Source: Flavobacteriales bacterium
Lineage (GTDB): Bacteria; Bacteroidota; Bacteroidia; Flavobacteriales_D; Sanyastnellaceae
Length of the DNA stretch: 64,000 nucleotides
Direction of reading: 5' to 3'
NCBI GenBank assembly: GCA_018402085.1
Contig: JAGYJM010000002.1
Span: 2,309,501 to 2,373,500 of the forward strand
The position numbers were made by a program, and so were the translations under genes. The notes beneath the pieces were generated by a model. That model was given only the letters and a program-made list of their open reading frames with translations, did no database searches and had not been told where the DNA came from. This document shows, piece after piece, positions 49,648 through 58,564 of this stretch. Position 1 is the stretch's first letter. Every line of letters begins with the position of its first letter.

Positions 49648-51519
49648 ATGAAAACACTCATAATCACGACAATATTCATATTCATTCAACTTTGCCTTTT
49701 CGGTCAAGAATGGTTAATAAATGGAAACTTTACCTCAACTACGGATTTTCTTGGCTCCACAAACACTGAAGATCTCAGATTTAAAACAGACAACTTACAA
49801 CGTGCAGTAATTGACGCTGACGGCTTCGTCGGCATCGCAACCACAGACCCAGATATGCGCCTGCATGTGGATAGCGGAGGGGTATTGGTTACTGGTACTG
49901 TTGGCAGTAACCCCAACCTCGGTGGAGGACATCGCTTGATGTATATCCCCGAAAACCTTGCCTTCAGAGGTGGACTAGCAATTGGAAACGAGTGGGATGC
50001 ACCAAACATAGGCGATTTTTCCTTCGCTTATGGCGCCGATGTCACTGCCTCAAGTTTATCTTCGTTCGCATTTGGACAAAATTTGGAGATAACAGCAACA
50101 GCCAATTACTCAACTTGCTTCGGTTTTAATAACAGTGCCACGAACTCCCACATAGCCCTTTTCGGTCAGAACAACAACGGTTCAGGTGTATTTAGCTTCG
50201 CTGCAGGTAAAAACCTTGACATGACCGGTAACTTTAACACGGCGTTTGGCTGCTTTATCGATATTTCGTCTGATAATGGAATGGTTTTTGGCTCCGGTCT
50301 AAACGGTAATCCACTGACGAACACCATCAACAATTCCATGATGGTGGGTTTCAATAGCAATCTACCGACCTTTTTTGTAGAAGGAGCAGCCGGTGCAGGT
50401 ACTATTGGTCAAGTGGGGATAGGTACTACGGCACCTGCAGCACGTCTACATGTGAGAAGAGACGAAACCACACTTGACAACACAGCTGCTCGTATACAAG
50501 CCTTCGGCGGTGGTGACGATGTATTCGCCCTGACTGTTGAGGCACTTGCGCAGGCAGCACCAAACTCAGCTAACGTACGTGGTATCAATCTTCGTTCAAT
50601 TGGCGATGCAGGCTTCTCGAACAACATCGGTACGCAGAGCGGTGCCACTGGAGGAGAACTCACTACCGGAGTGTTCGGAACGGCCGGTGGAGCTACCTTT
50701 CAAAATATAGGTGTCGCCGGAAGGGCTTCGATGGATTCAACCATTACGAATATTGGAGTTTACGGTGAAGCCGATATTGCCGGCTACTTCACCGGTCCCA
50801 TAACTACAGGAGCACCACTTACCATCAGCGATCAACAGTTTAAATCAGACGTTCAGGATATTGAAGGGGCCGTCAGCCTGATCAACGAATTACGTCCACG
50901 ATCATATAGTCACAACCAAAGTGGTTTACTTATGAACTTGTCTGAAGGTATGCACTACGGCTTTATCGCTCAGGAGCTGCAGCAGGTATTGCCAGACGCT
51001 GTTGAAGAGGTTACTAAGCCTGAAATTCGTGACCCTGAAACAGGTGACGTCGTATCCCCCGCTTTAGACCACCTGGCAGTCAATTACCAAGAGATTATTC
51101 CGATTCTTGTAAAAGCCACCCAGGAACAACAAGCCACCATCGAGCAGTTGCAAAGCGACCTCGCTGACCTGCAGGCGCAAGTAGCGGCATGTTGTGAAGC
51201 TAAATCTATGAACGGTCAGGGCTCCGGGGAGTCTGATTTCAACCTCGAGGTCATCCCTACCCCATCTGACCTGAAGCAGAACTATCCAAATCCATTTGCA
51301 CAGCAGACTACCATTCAATACACCATTGGCTGCGCCTGTAAGGCGGAGATCGTGGTCTACGACCAATCCGGACGTCTGATTGCCACGCTGGTCAGCGGCT
51401 CTGCCGAACCCGGAACCTATTCAGTGAACTGGGATGCCTCTAACCTCGAAAGCGGTATTTACTTCTACACCCTCATCGTTGACCGACAAGAGTTCGTGAA
51501 ACGAGCGGTGAAGATTTAA
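49648..51519 (+). CDS. Tail-fiber/Peptidase_S74 (endosialidase chaperone) domain protein with T9SS CTD
   Basis: ISDQQFKSDVQDIEGAVSLINELRPRSYSHNQ...HYGFIAQELQQVLPDAVEE; C-term LKQNYPNPFAQQTTIQYTI...LESGIYFYTLIVDRQEFVKRAVKI. Confidence 0.9.
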   Translation: MKTLIITTIFIFIQLCLFGQEWLINGNFTSTTDFLGSTNTEDLRFKTDNLQRAVIDADGFVGIATTDPDMRLHVDSGGVLVTGTVGSNPNLGGGHRLMYIPENLAFRGGLAIGNEWDAPNIGDFSFAYGADVTASSLSSFAFGQNLEITATANYSTCFGFNNSATNSHIALFGQNNNGSGVFSFAAGKNLDMTGNFNTAFGCFIDISSDNGMVFGSGLNGNPLTNTINNSMMVGFNSNLPTFFVEGAAGAGTIGQVGIGTTAPAARLHVRRDETTLDNTAARIQAFGGGDDVFALTVEALAQAAPNSANVRGINLRSIGDAGFSNNIGTQSGATGGELTTGVFGTAGGATFQNIGVAGRASMDSTITNIGVYGEADIAGYFTGPITTGAPLTISDQQFKSDVQDIEGAVSLINELRPRSYSHNQSGLLMNLSEGMHYGFIAQELQQVLPDAVEEVTKPEIRDPETGDVVSPALDHLAVNYQEIIPILVKATQEQQATIEQLQSDLADLQAQVAACCEAKSMNGQGSGESDFNLEVIPTPSDLKQNYPNPFAQQTTIQYTIGCACKAEIVVYDQSGRLIATLVSGSAEPGTYSVNWDASNLESGIYFYTLIVDRQEFVKRAVKI

Positions 51520-51545
51520 ACAACGAATCACTGTAACCGAAAGCA

Positions 51546-51576
51546 AAGCGCCGCATCCTTGCGGCGCCTGCTTTTT
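51546..51576 (+). terminator. Rho-independent terminator
   Basis: AGCGCCGCATCCTTGCGGCGCCTGCTTTTT. Confidence 0.75.
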
Positions 51577-51584
51577 AATGGCAT

Positions 51585-53634
51585 TCGATAGGGACGCCAA
51601 CCTGGCGTCCGTGAATGTTCGCGTCACGAGTATCGCCGTTTACACGGATAGGGACGCCAACCTGGCGTCCGTGAATGTTCGCGTCACGAGAATCACCGTT
51701 AACGCGGATAGGGACGCCAACCTGGCGTCCGTGAATGTTCGGGTCACGGCAATCACCGTTTACACGGATAGGGACGCCAACCTGGCGTCCGTGAATGTTC
51801 GGGTCACATCAATCACCGTTAACGCGGATAGGGACGCCATCCTGGCGTCCGTGAATGTTCGGGTCACGGCAATCACCGTTTACACGGATAGGGACGCCAT
51901 CCTGGCGTCCGTGAATGTTCGCGTCACGAGAATCACCGTTAACGCGGATAGGGACGCCAACCCGGTGTCCGGGAATGTTCGGGTCACGTCAATCACCGTT
52001 TACACGGATAGGGACGCCATCCTGGCGTCCGTGAATGTTCGCGTCACGTCAATCACCGTTTACACGGATAGGGACGCCAACCTGGCGTCCGTGAATGTTC
52101 GGGTCACGTCAATCACCGTTTACACGGATAGGGACGCCAACCTGGCGTCCGGGAATGTTCGGTTCACCAGAATCACCGTTTACACGGATAGGGACGCCAT
52201 CCTGGCGTCCGGGAATGTTCGCGTCACGTCAATCACCGTTTACACGGATAGGGACGCCATCCTGGCGTCCGTGAATGTTCGGGTCACGGCAATCACCGTT
52301 TACACGGATAGGGACGCCAACCTGGCGTCCGGGAATATTCGGTTCACCAGAATCACCGTTTACACGGATAGGGACGCCAACCCGGTGTCCGTGAATGTTC
52401 GCGTCACGTCAATCACCGTTTACACGGATAGGGACGCCATCCTGGCGTCCGGGAATTTCCGGACTACGAGAATCACCGTTTACACGGATAGGGACGCCAA
52501 CCTGGCGTCCGGGAATGTTCGGGTCACGAGAATCACCGTTTACACGGATAGGGACGCCATCCTGGCGTCCGTGAATGTTCGCGTCACGGCAATCACCGTT
52601 TACACGGATAGGGACGCCAACCTGGCGTCCGGGAATGTTCGGGTAACGGCAATCACCGTTTACACGGATAGGGACGCCAACCTGGCGTCCGTGAATGTTC
52701 GGGTCACGGCAATCACCGTTTACACGGATAGGGACGCCATCCTGGCGTCCGTGAATGTTCGCGTCACGAGAATCACCGTTAACGCGGATAGGGACGCCAA
52801 CCCGGTGTCCGGGAATGTTCGGGTCACGTCAATCACCGTTTACACGGATAGGGACGCCATCCTGGCGTCCGTGAATGTTCGCGTCACGTCAATCACCGTT
52901 TACACGGATAGGGACGCCAACCTGGCGTCCGTGAATGTTCGGGTCACGTCAATCACCGTTTACACGGATAGGGACGCCAACCTGGCGTCCGGGAATGTTC
53001 GGGTCACGGCAATCACCGTTTACACGGATAGGGACGCCATCCTGGCGTCCGGGAATGTTCGCGTCACGTCAATCACCGTTTACACGGATAGGGACGCCAT
53101 CCTGGCGTCCGTGAATGTTCGGGTCACGGCAATCACCGTTTACACGGATAGGGACGCCAACCTGGCGTCCGGGAATATTCGGTTCACCAGAATCACCGTT
53201 TACACGGATAGGGACGCCAACCCGGTGTCCGTGAATGTTCGCGTCACGTCAATCACCGTTTACACGGATAGGGACGCCATCCTGGCGTCCGGGAATGTTC
53301 GGGTCACGAGTATCGCCGTTTACACGGATAGGGACGCCATCCTGGCGTCCGGGAATGTTCGGGTCACGAGAATCACCGTTTACACGGATAGGGACGCCAA
53401 CCTGGCGTCCGTGAATGTTCGGGTCACGGGTATCGCCGTTTACACGGAGAGGGACGGCAACCTGGCGTCCGAGAATGTTCGGGTCACGGCAATCACCGTT
53501 TACACGGATAGGGACGCCATCCTGGCGTCCGTGAATGTTCGGGTCACGAGAATCACCGTTTACACGGATAGGGACGCCATCCTGGCGTCCGGGAATGTTC
53601 GGGTTACCCGAATCGCTGTTAACGCGGATTCGCA
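51585..53634. repeat. 60-bp tandem repeat array B (34 hairpin-bearing units)
   Basis: Same unit as array A at exact 60-bp spacing, starting immediately after the terminator. Confidence 0.98.
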
Positions 53635-53850
53635 TCACGAGAATCTCTGTTTACACAAAGAGGAACACCTTCTAGAAAAGAAACCTTGTGCATACATGAA
53701 ATCGAGTATCGTTGCGGATACCCGGACGCCTGGGAGGCGTCCCTATCCGTTACCTCCGAAGTATGTTAGGGCGCAATGATGCGCCCCCGTCACTCCCTCT
53801 CTGTTCCCTGACTCCAACGATCCTCCATCCCCGATCCCCGATCCCCGATC
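53592..53850. repeat. Array-associated 3' cassette, copy 2
   Basis: Near-identical to 47808-48062. Confidence 0.95.
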
Positions 53851-53852
53851 AG

Positions 53853-53887
53853 CAAAAAAAAGGAGAACCGTATGGTTCTCCTTTTCC
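53853..53887. terminator. Rho-independent (possibly bidirectional) terminator
   Basis: AAAAAAAAGGAGAACCGTATGGTTCTCCTTTTCCC. Confidence 0.85.
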
Positions 53888-53909
53888 CTTATGATCTGAT
53901 TATAAACGA

Positions 53910-56384
53910 TCAGCGCACGACGCTGAACCTTTCGGTAGCAATTGCCCGGTCACCGGTGAGCTGCAGGAAGTAATTCCCGCTGCTGAGTGACGAAGTGGCG
54001 ACTACCGTACGTCCGTTAATGCTGGTGCGGTATACTTCGCGACCGGTAGCATCGAGGATGCGCAGCTCAAAGAGCCCTTCCACACCCGGCTCAATCGTGA
54101 TGCTTTCATTGGCTGGATTTGGCCACAGGTCGAGTTCAATGGAGATGATCTCATCTACACTTACACCCTCCTGAATAGTGACAATCAAGGTGACTTCAGG
54201 ACCTTCGCATCCGGCCTCGTTGGTTTCGATCACCGCTACAGAACCTGCACCGGGAGTATCCCACTCAACGGTAATTTCATTGGTTCCTTGTCCTGAAACA
54301 ATCGTTCCGCCGGTGACCGTCCAGTCGTAGGTGCTACCTGCAGTATTCTCGTACGTGTAGGTTTCAGTGCTGCCTTCAACCGGGTTGCCTTCACCGGTGA
54401 TGGAGAATTCTTCGATGTAGGTGCAGCTACCATCGTCATCGGTGGCTTCTTCATCATAATTGCACGCTTCGGGATCGGTGCAGCCCGCGATTTCAAGTTC
54501 ATCACAGATCCCGTCACCGTCGGCATCGTTCAGGCAGTTGCCGTCACAATCGAGGTACTCTTCTTCCGGATAGGTACACGAGCCATCCTCATCCGTCGCT
54601 TCTGCGACGAAATTGCAGGCTTCAGGATCGGTACATCCCGGAATTTCAAACTCATCGCAGACACCATCGTCATCCGCATCGTTCAGGCAGTTGCCGTCGC
54701 AATCAAAGAACTCTTCTGCGAACTCACACGAGCCGTCATCATCCGTCGCTTCTGCGACGAAATTGCAGGCCTCAGGATCGGTACACCCCGGAATTTCAAG
54801 CTCATCGCAAATGCCGTCTTCATCGGCATCATTGAGGCAGTTGCCATCACAATCAAAGAACTCCACTGCGAATTCACACGAGCCATCGTCATCTGTCGCT
54901 TCCGGATCAAAGTTGCAAGCTAGCGGGTCTGTGCAGCCGGCCACTTCAAGCTCATCACAGAGGCCGTCATTGTCAGCATCATTCAGGCAATTACCCTCGC
55001 AATCAAGGTACTCTTCTTCAGGGAAGGTGCAGCTATCGTCATCCACATTAGCTTCCGGGTTGTAGTTACACGCTGTGACATCGGTACATCCATACTGCAG
55101 TGGTATCAAAGTGCAGCCGCTTTCTTCAATATCGAGGACGCGCGTATACGAGAATCCGCCTCCATTGTTTCCACCGGTGAAACTCAGCCAAACCACATTA
55201 AAGTAAAGGTCTTGATCAATGATTCGCAGCCCCAGGAGCGGGTTTTGATTCAGGGTAACTCCGGGTTGGTTGTCAGCGGCCTCAATCCAGGTTTCCCAGG
55301 GTTCAGCGGAGTCAACCCCTCCTATTTTCCATTCAGTATTTGACGGTCCGCCAATTGCATTTCCAGGCCAGCCATTCTGATCAAAGGCATTATAAAGGCC
55401 TTGAATGTCTTGCCTTGTAATCCATACATTATCGGTGATGCGATCCTGGTTTTCTTCGAGGGTCCAATCGGCGAAGTTCTCTTTGGTGAAAGTCAGCCAA
55501 TACTCACCTTCATAAGGGCAATCGAGTATTCCGCAGCTACCGTCGTCGATGGTTGCCTGTGGGTTGAAATTATCAGCATTGGGATCAGTGCAACCGCTGT
55601 ATTCACATGATCCATCGTCTTCAGTAGCTTCAGCATCATAATTGTCTGCGAGCGGATTGGTGCACCCGGCGGGGTCTTCCCCTCCGGCGAAGATACCTGA
55701 TTGAGACAGGGTTTCGTCTTCTTGTTCAAATCCTGTAAGGGTACCGCCGGGGGTATTACATGTCTCAGACCATACGTAATCAACCCTGTTATCCTGATCA
55801 CCTCCCAGAAAGACTTGTATGTTCAGATCGAAAGAAAGCTCTCCGTCTGTAGTAAACTGACCGAGGATTACGCGATTTTGAGGACCAACCGGAAGACTAG
55901 AAGGGCTGGTTGCGAGTGTAAACCAGGCACCGTCATCCATTTGGATGGAATTGGCTGTACCACCAAAGGTCAAGGCTCCATTGTAGGGATCAGGAGGTAT
56001 GTTCGCAATGGCGCTGACATCTCCCGCTCCGGGGCTTGTATTGTTTTCAACACCTACGGTCACCCAGGAGTCTGCCTCTACGGTTGGAAATGCGGGGTAA
56101 AGTGCAGGACTGATCGAAGCCGGTGTAATCCCTCCGAATTCACTATTGAAGAAGCTGGTGGTGGTTGAAATATTCAGGCTATGACAATCCTGAATAGCAA
56201 ATACGGCACTCACCTTGTCGTCAGCCGATGCCATTTCGGCATAGATGCGATACGTAAAAGTTCCCTCCGGCTGCGATTGCTCCGCGTTATCGAATATGTA
56301 CTGTTCAGCAACTACCTGTTGCAACTGAGCGACAGACATGATGGTCAATGTCGCGGCTAAGATTGTTAGAAATGTTTTTTTCAT
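53910..56384 (-). CDS. T9SS-exported multi-repeat protein (GCTDPEACNF...DDGSC repeats)
   Basis: Signal peptide MKKTFLTILAATLTIMSVAQ; multiple GCTDPEACNFVAEATDDDGSCEF..DCDGNCLNDADDDGVCDE repeats; C-term LDLWPNPANESITIEPG...LSSGNYFLQLTGDRAIATERFSVVR. Confidence 0.9.
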   Translation of the reverse strand: MKKTFLTILAATLTIMSVAQLQQVVAEQYIFDNAEQSQPEGTFTYRIYAEMASADDKVSAVFAIQDCHSLNISTTTSFFNSEFGGITPASISPALYPAFPTVEADSWVTVGVENNTSPGAGDVSAIANIPPDPYNGALTFGGTANSIQMDDGAWFTLATSPSSLPVGPQNRVILGQFTTDGELSFDLNIQVFLGGDQDNRVDYVWSETCNTPGGTLTGFEQEDETLSQSGIFAGGEDPAGCTNPLADNYDAEATEDDGSCEYSGCTDPNADNFNPQATIDDGSCGILDCPYEGEYWLTFTKENFADWTLEENQDRITDNVWITRQDIQGLYNAFDQNGWPGNAIGGPSNTEWKIGGVDSAEPWETWIEAADNQPGVTLNQNPLLGLRIIDQDLYFNVVWLSFTGGNNGGGFSYTRVLDIEESGCTLIPLQYGCTDVTACNYNPEANVDDDSCTFPEEEYLDCEGNCLNDADNDGLCDELEVAGCTDPLACNFDPEATDDDGSCEFAVEFFDCDGNCLNDADEDGICDELEIPGCTDPEACNFVAEATDDDGSCEFAEEFFDCDGNCLNDADDDGVCDEFEIPGCTDPEACNFVAEATDEDGSCTYPEEEYLDCDGNCLNDADGDGICDELEIAGCTDPEACNYDEEATDDDGSCTYIEEFSITGEGNPVEGSTETYTYENTAGSTYDWTVTGGTIVSGQGTNEITVEWDTPGAGSVAVIETNEAGCEGPEVTLIVTIQEGVSVDEIISIELDLWPNPANESITIEPGVEGLFELRILDATGREVYRTSINGRTVVATSSLSSGNYFLQLTGDRAIATERFSVVR

Positions 56385-56707
56385 AGTGTAAAATTCAACA
56401 TATGCACTTTGCGTTCATGTAAGCTTCATTCTGATAATTCCACATTCGATGGTGGATTCTTAAAAACGCTTGAAATTAAAGCTTTTCCGCGCAGAAGCGC
56501 GGGATGTTTAAACTTTTCGACCATCGGCAATTTCACCCCAATGAATGAGATAATCAGGCAGGTCAACCAACTCCAATGCCTACCGGTGCGCAAGTATTTT
56601 GATCGTCAAACGGTAAGCGCATCCGGTTTTCAGAACCTCTGTCTTGCCACCTCACTCAATAAACCTGGTTCAGGTTGCGTTCTTCTTCATATCAAACCTG
56701 TAACATC

Positions 56708-57553
56708 ATGATCCTTACCGTAGCATTGCTCCTTTGCCTGGGAGTGAACTCTGCGGGACCTGCTTCTACCTCATCTATTGACCTGTACGATGCCATTGAG
56801 CAAGGTGTTGTGAAAGCCGAGTTTACCTCAAACGGCAGCTCCTCACAGAACAGCATCACCCTGAACCTTTCGAACTTAAGTGACCGTGAATTGAATATCC
56901 GTCTGGAGCCGGGCTTTTACTTGAGAAGTGACCTCTCAAATGAGCAAGACATCATGGTCACACGATCAGATGCTTTTGTATTGCATGGCGGCGAGCGCAC
57001 CTCACAGCCATTGTACGGCTTTTGCACCCAGTCGTTCAAAGCCACCCCTTCTGCAGAAAGCCGGTTTTCGCCGGGTGGCTATGCACAGGGAGAAATGGCG
57101 AAGCTGGCCAATTACCTGAACGCCTCTCCGTGCGATCCGAACCTCGAGCAGAAAGCGATTTGGGCAATGCAGGGCGACATCCCTCTTGCTGCCACCTATT
57201 CGGGCAATCGGGATGAAGACGAATCAATGCGTAAATTTCTGGCAGACCTAAAAGACCAAAACGTACCTGACTACATCGTAGACTATGGAAATGTGCTGAA
57301 TGCACCACTGGAGCGCACAGTGCATCAACTGCGAGGTCGCTTTTCATTTTCACTCGATCGGCCAACGAACGTGACTCTTGTACTGAAGCGACCTGACGGA
57401 AGCGTACTCACTACCTATTATACCGATCGCTTTATGGATATTGGCTACTACACCACAAATTTCACCTATTCAGCCGGGCTCTCTTCAGGCACCTACACCT
57501 TCGAACTATCCATGGCGAACGGTGAAGTGCTGACCACCGCCATAGAAGTCTGA
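56708..57553 (+). CDS. Hypothetical secreted protein
   Basis: MILTVALLLCLGVNSAGPASTSSIDLYDAIEQGVVKAEFTSNGSSSQNSITLNLSNLSDRELNIRLEPGFYL; ORF with signal peptide. Confidence 0.6.
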   Translation: MILTVALLLCLGVNSAGPASTSSIDLYDAIEQGVVKAEFTSNGSSSQNSITLNLSNLSDRELNIRLEPGFYLRSDLSNEQDIMVTRSDAFVLHGGERTSQPLYGFCTQSFKATPSAESRFSPGGYAQGEMAKLANYLNASPCDPNLEQKAIWAMQGDIPLAATYSGNRDEDESMRKFLADLKDQNVPDYIVDYGNVLNAPLERTVHQLRGRFSFSLDRPTNVTLVLKRPDGSVLTTYYTDRFMDIGYYTTNFTYSAGLSSGTYTFELSMANGEVLTTAIEV

Positions 57554-58564
57554 TCAGCGCACACGGATTCGTTGATTGGGATACTTCCCGAGGTACATCA
57601 GACTTATTTCGATCGCTCCGTACCCCCGGGTAACCGGACGAAGACCTGACACATTGAGGTCATAGCTGATGGTTGCCACGAACTGGCGTTCGTATTCATA
57701 ACCTACGAGTGCAATCAGAGCGTCATTCCAGCGATAGTAAGCTCCAAGCAGTAGTTCAGAGGAAGTCTTGCTCGTTGTATAAATCGACTCCTGACCGAAC
57801 CGATAGCGCGCAAGTCCGCCAAGCATCCACTCGGCTGCGGCTGCCTGAAACTGTGCGCGCATGTGATAATCCATACGAACACGATTGAATGCATGACTGT
57901 ACTCGCCGGTCAGTACAGTACGGGTAATCAAAGGGTCTTTCGTATTCTCGAGAAAGCCCTGGTTCAGATAGAGGTGGTGCGCGGCAAGTCCGACGGCAAA
58001 TTGCTGCCGTCGAGACAGAGCCCGTTTCCAAAGAAAACCGGCTGAAGCTTCGGGGAAACCTTTCTGATCTGAAAAAAAAGCCTCACCGGAAGGCAAGGTT
58101 GGATCATACGCCACGCCATTGTGTTGTGCGTCCCAGGCGAGTCCGTCAAAATTAATGCTGCGCTGCCCGTAGCCGGCAGAAAGTCCGAAAGTAAAGCGCG
58201 AAGACTCTACCCTCCCGAGATGGTAGGCTGCGGTAACTGCTCCCCTGATGGTACGCAAACCGGAAGTGCCGGCGACATCCTGTATCACATAGCCACCGAG
58301 TCCGATAAAGCTATTACTGCCTTTCGTTCTATTCAGGGCGATATCGAAGCTACCCGCCATCGTTCGGAAGGTTTCTGTCACCGATGCCCACTGCGTTCGG
58401 TACTGTGTAACCGCGCGGTAATGATCTTCAATGTTACCGGTTTCAGCCGGGTTGATACGAATCGTGCTGCGGTAAAACTGGCTGAACATCGCATCCTGCG
58501 CTTTTGCGCAGAAAGCAAAGGCAATCAGCAACAGCGCAATGCTATATCGGCGAAAGGTCTTCAT
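57554..58564 (-). CDS. PorP/SprF family type IX secretion system membrane protein
   Basis: AQDAMFSQFYRSTIRINPAETGNIEDHYRAVTQYRTQW...GAYYRWNDALIALVGYEYERQFVATISYDLNVSGL. Confidence 0.94.
   Translation of the reverse strand: MKTFRRYSIALLLIAFAFCAKAQDAMFSQFYRSTIRINPAETGNIEDHYRAVTQYRTQWASVTETFRTMAGSFDIALNRTKGSNSFIGLGGYVIQDVAGTSGLRTIRGAVTAAYHLGRVESSRFTFGLSAGYGQRSINFDGLAWDAQHNGVAYDPTLPSGEAFFSDQKGFPEASAGFLWKRALSRRQQFAVGLAAHHLYLNQGFLENTKDPLITRTVLTGEYSHAFNRVRMDYHMRAQFQAAAAEWMLGGLARYRFGQESIYTTSKTSSELLLGAYYRWNDALIALVGYEYERQFVATISYDLNVSGLRPVTRGYGAIEISLMYLGKYPNQRIRVR

Noticed and set aside
47039-53634. CRISPR array interpretation of the 60-bp repeats
   Set aside because: Units abut with no unique spacers, the unit is 60 bp, and no cas genes are in the window.
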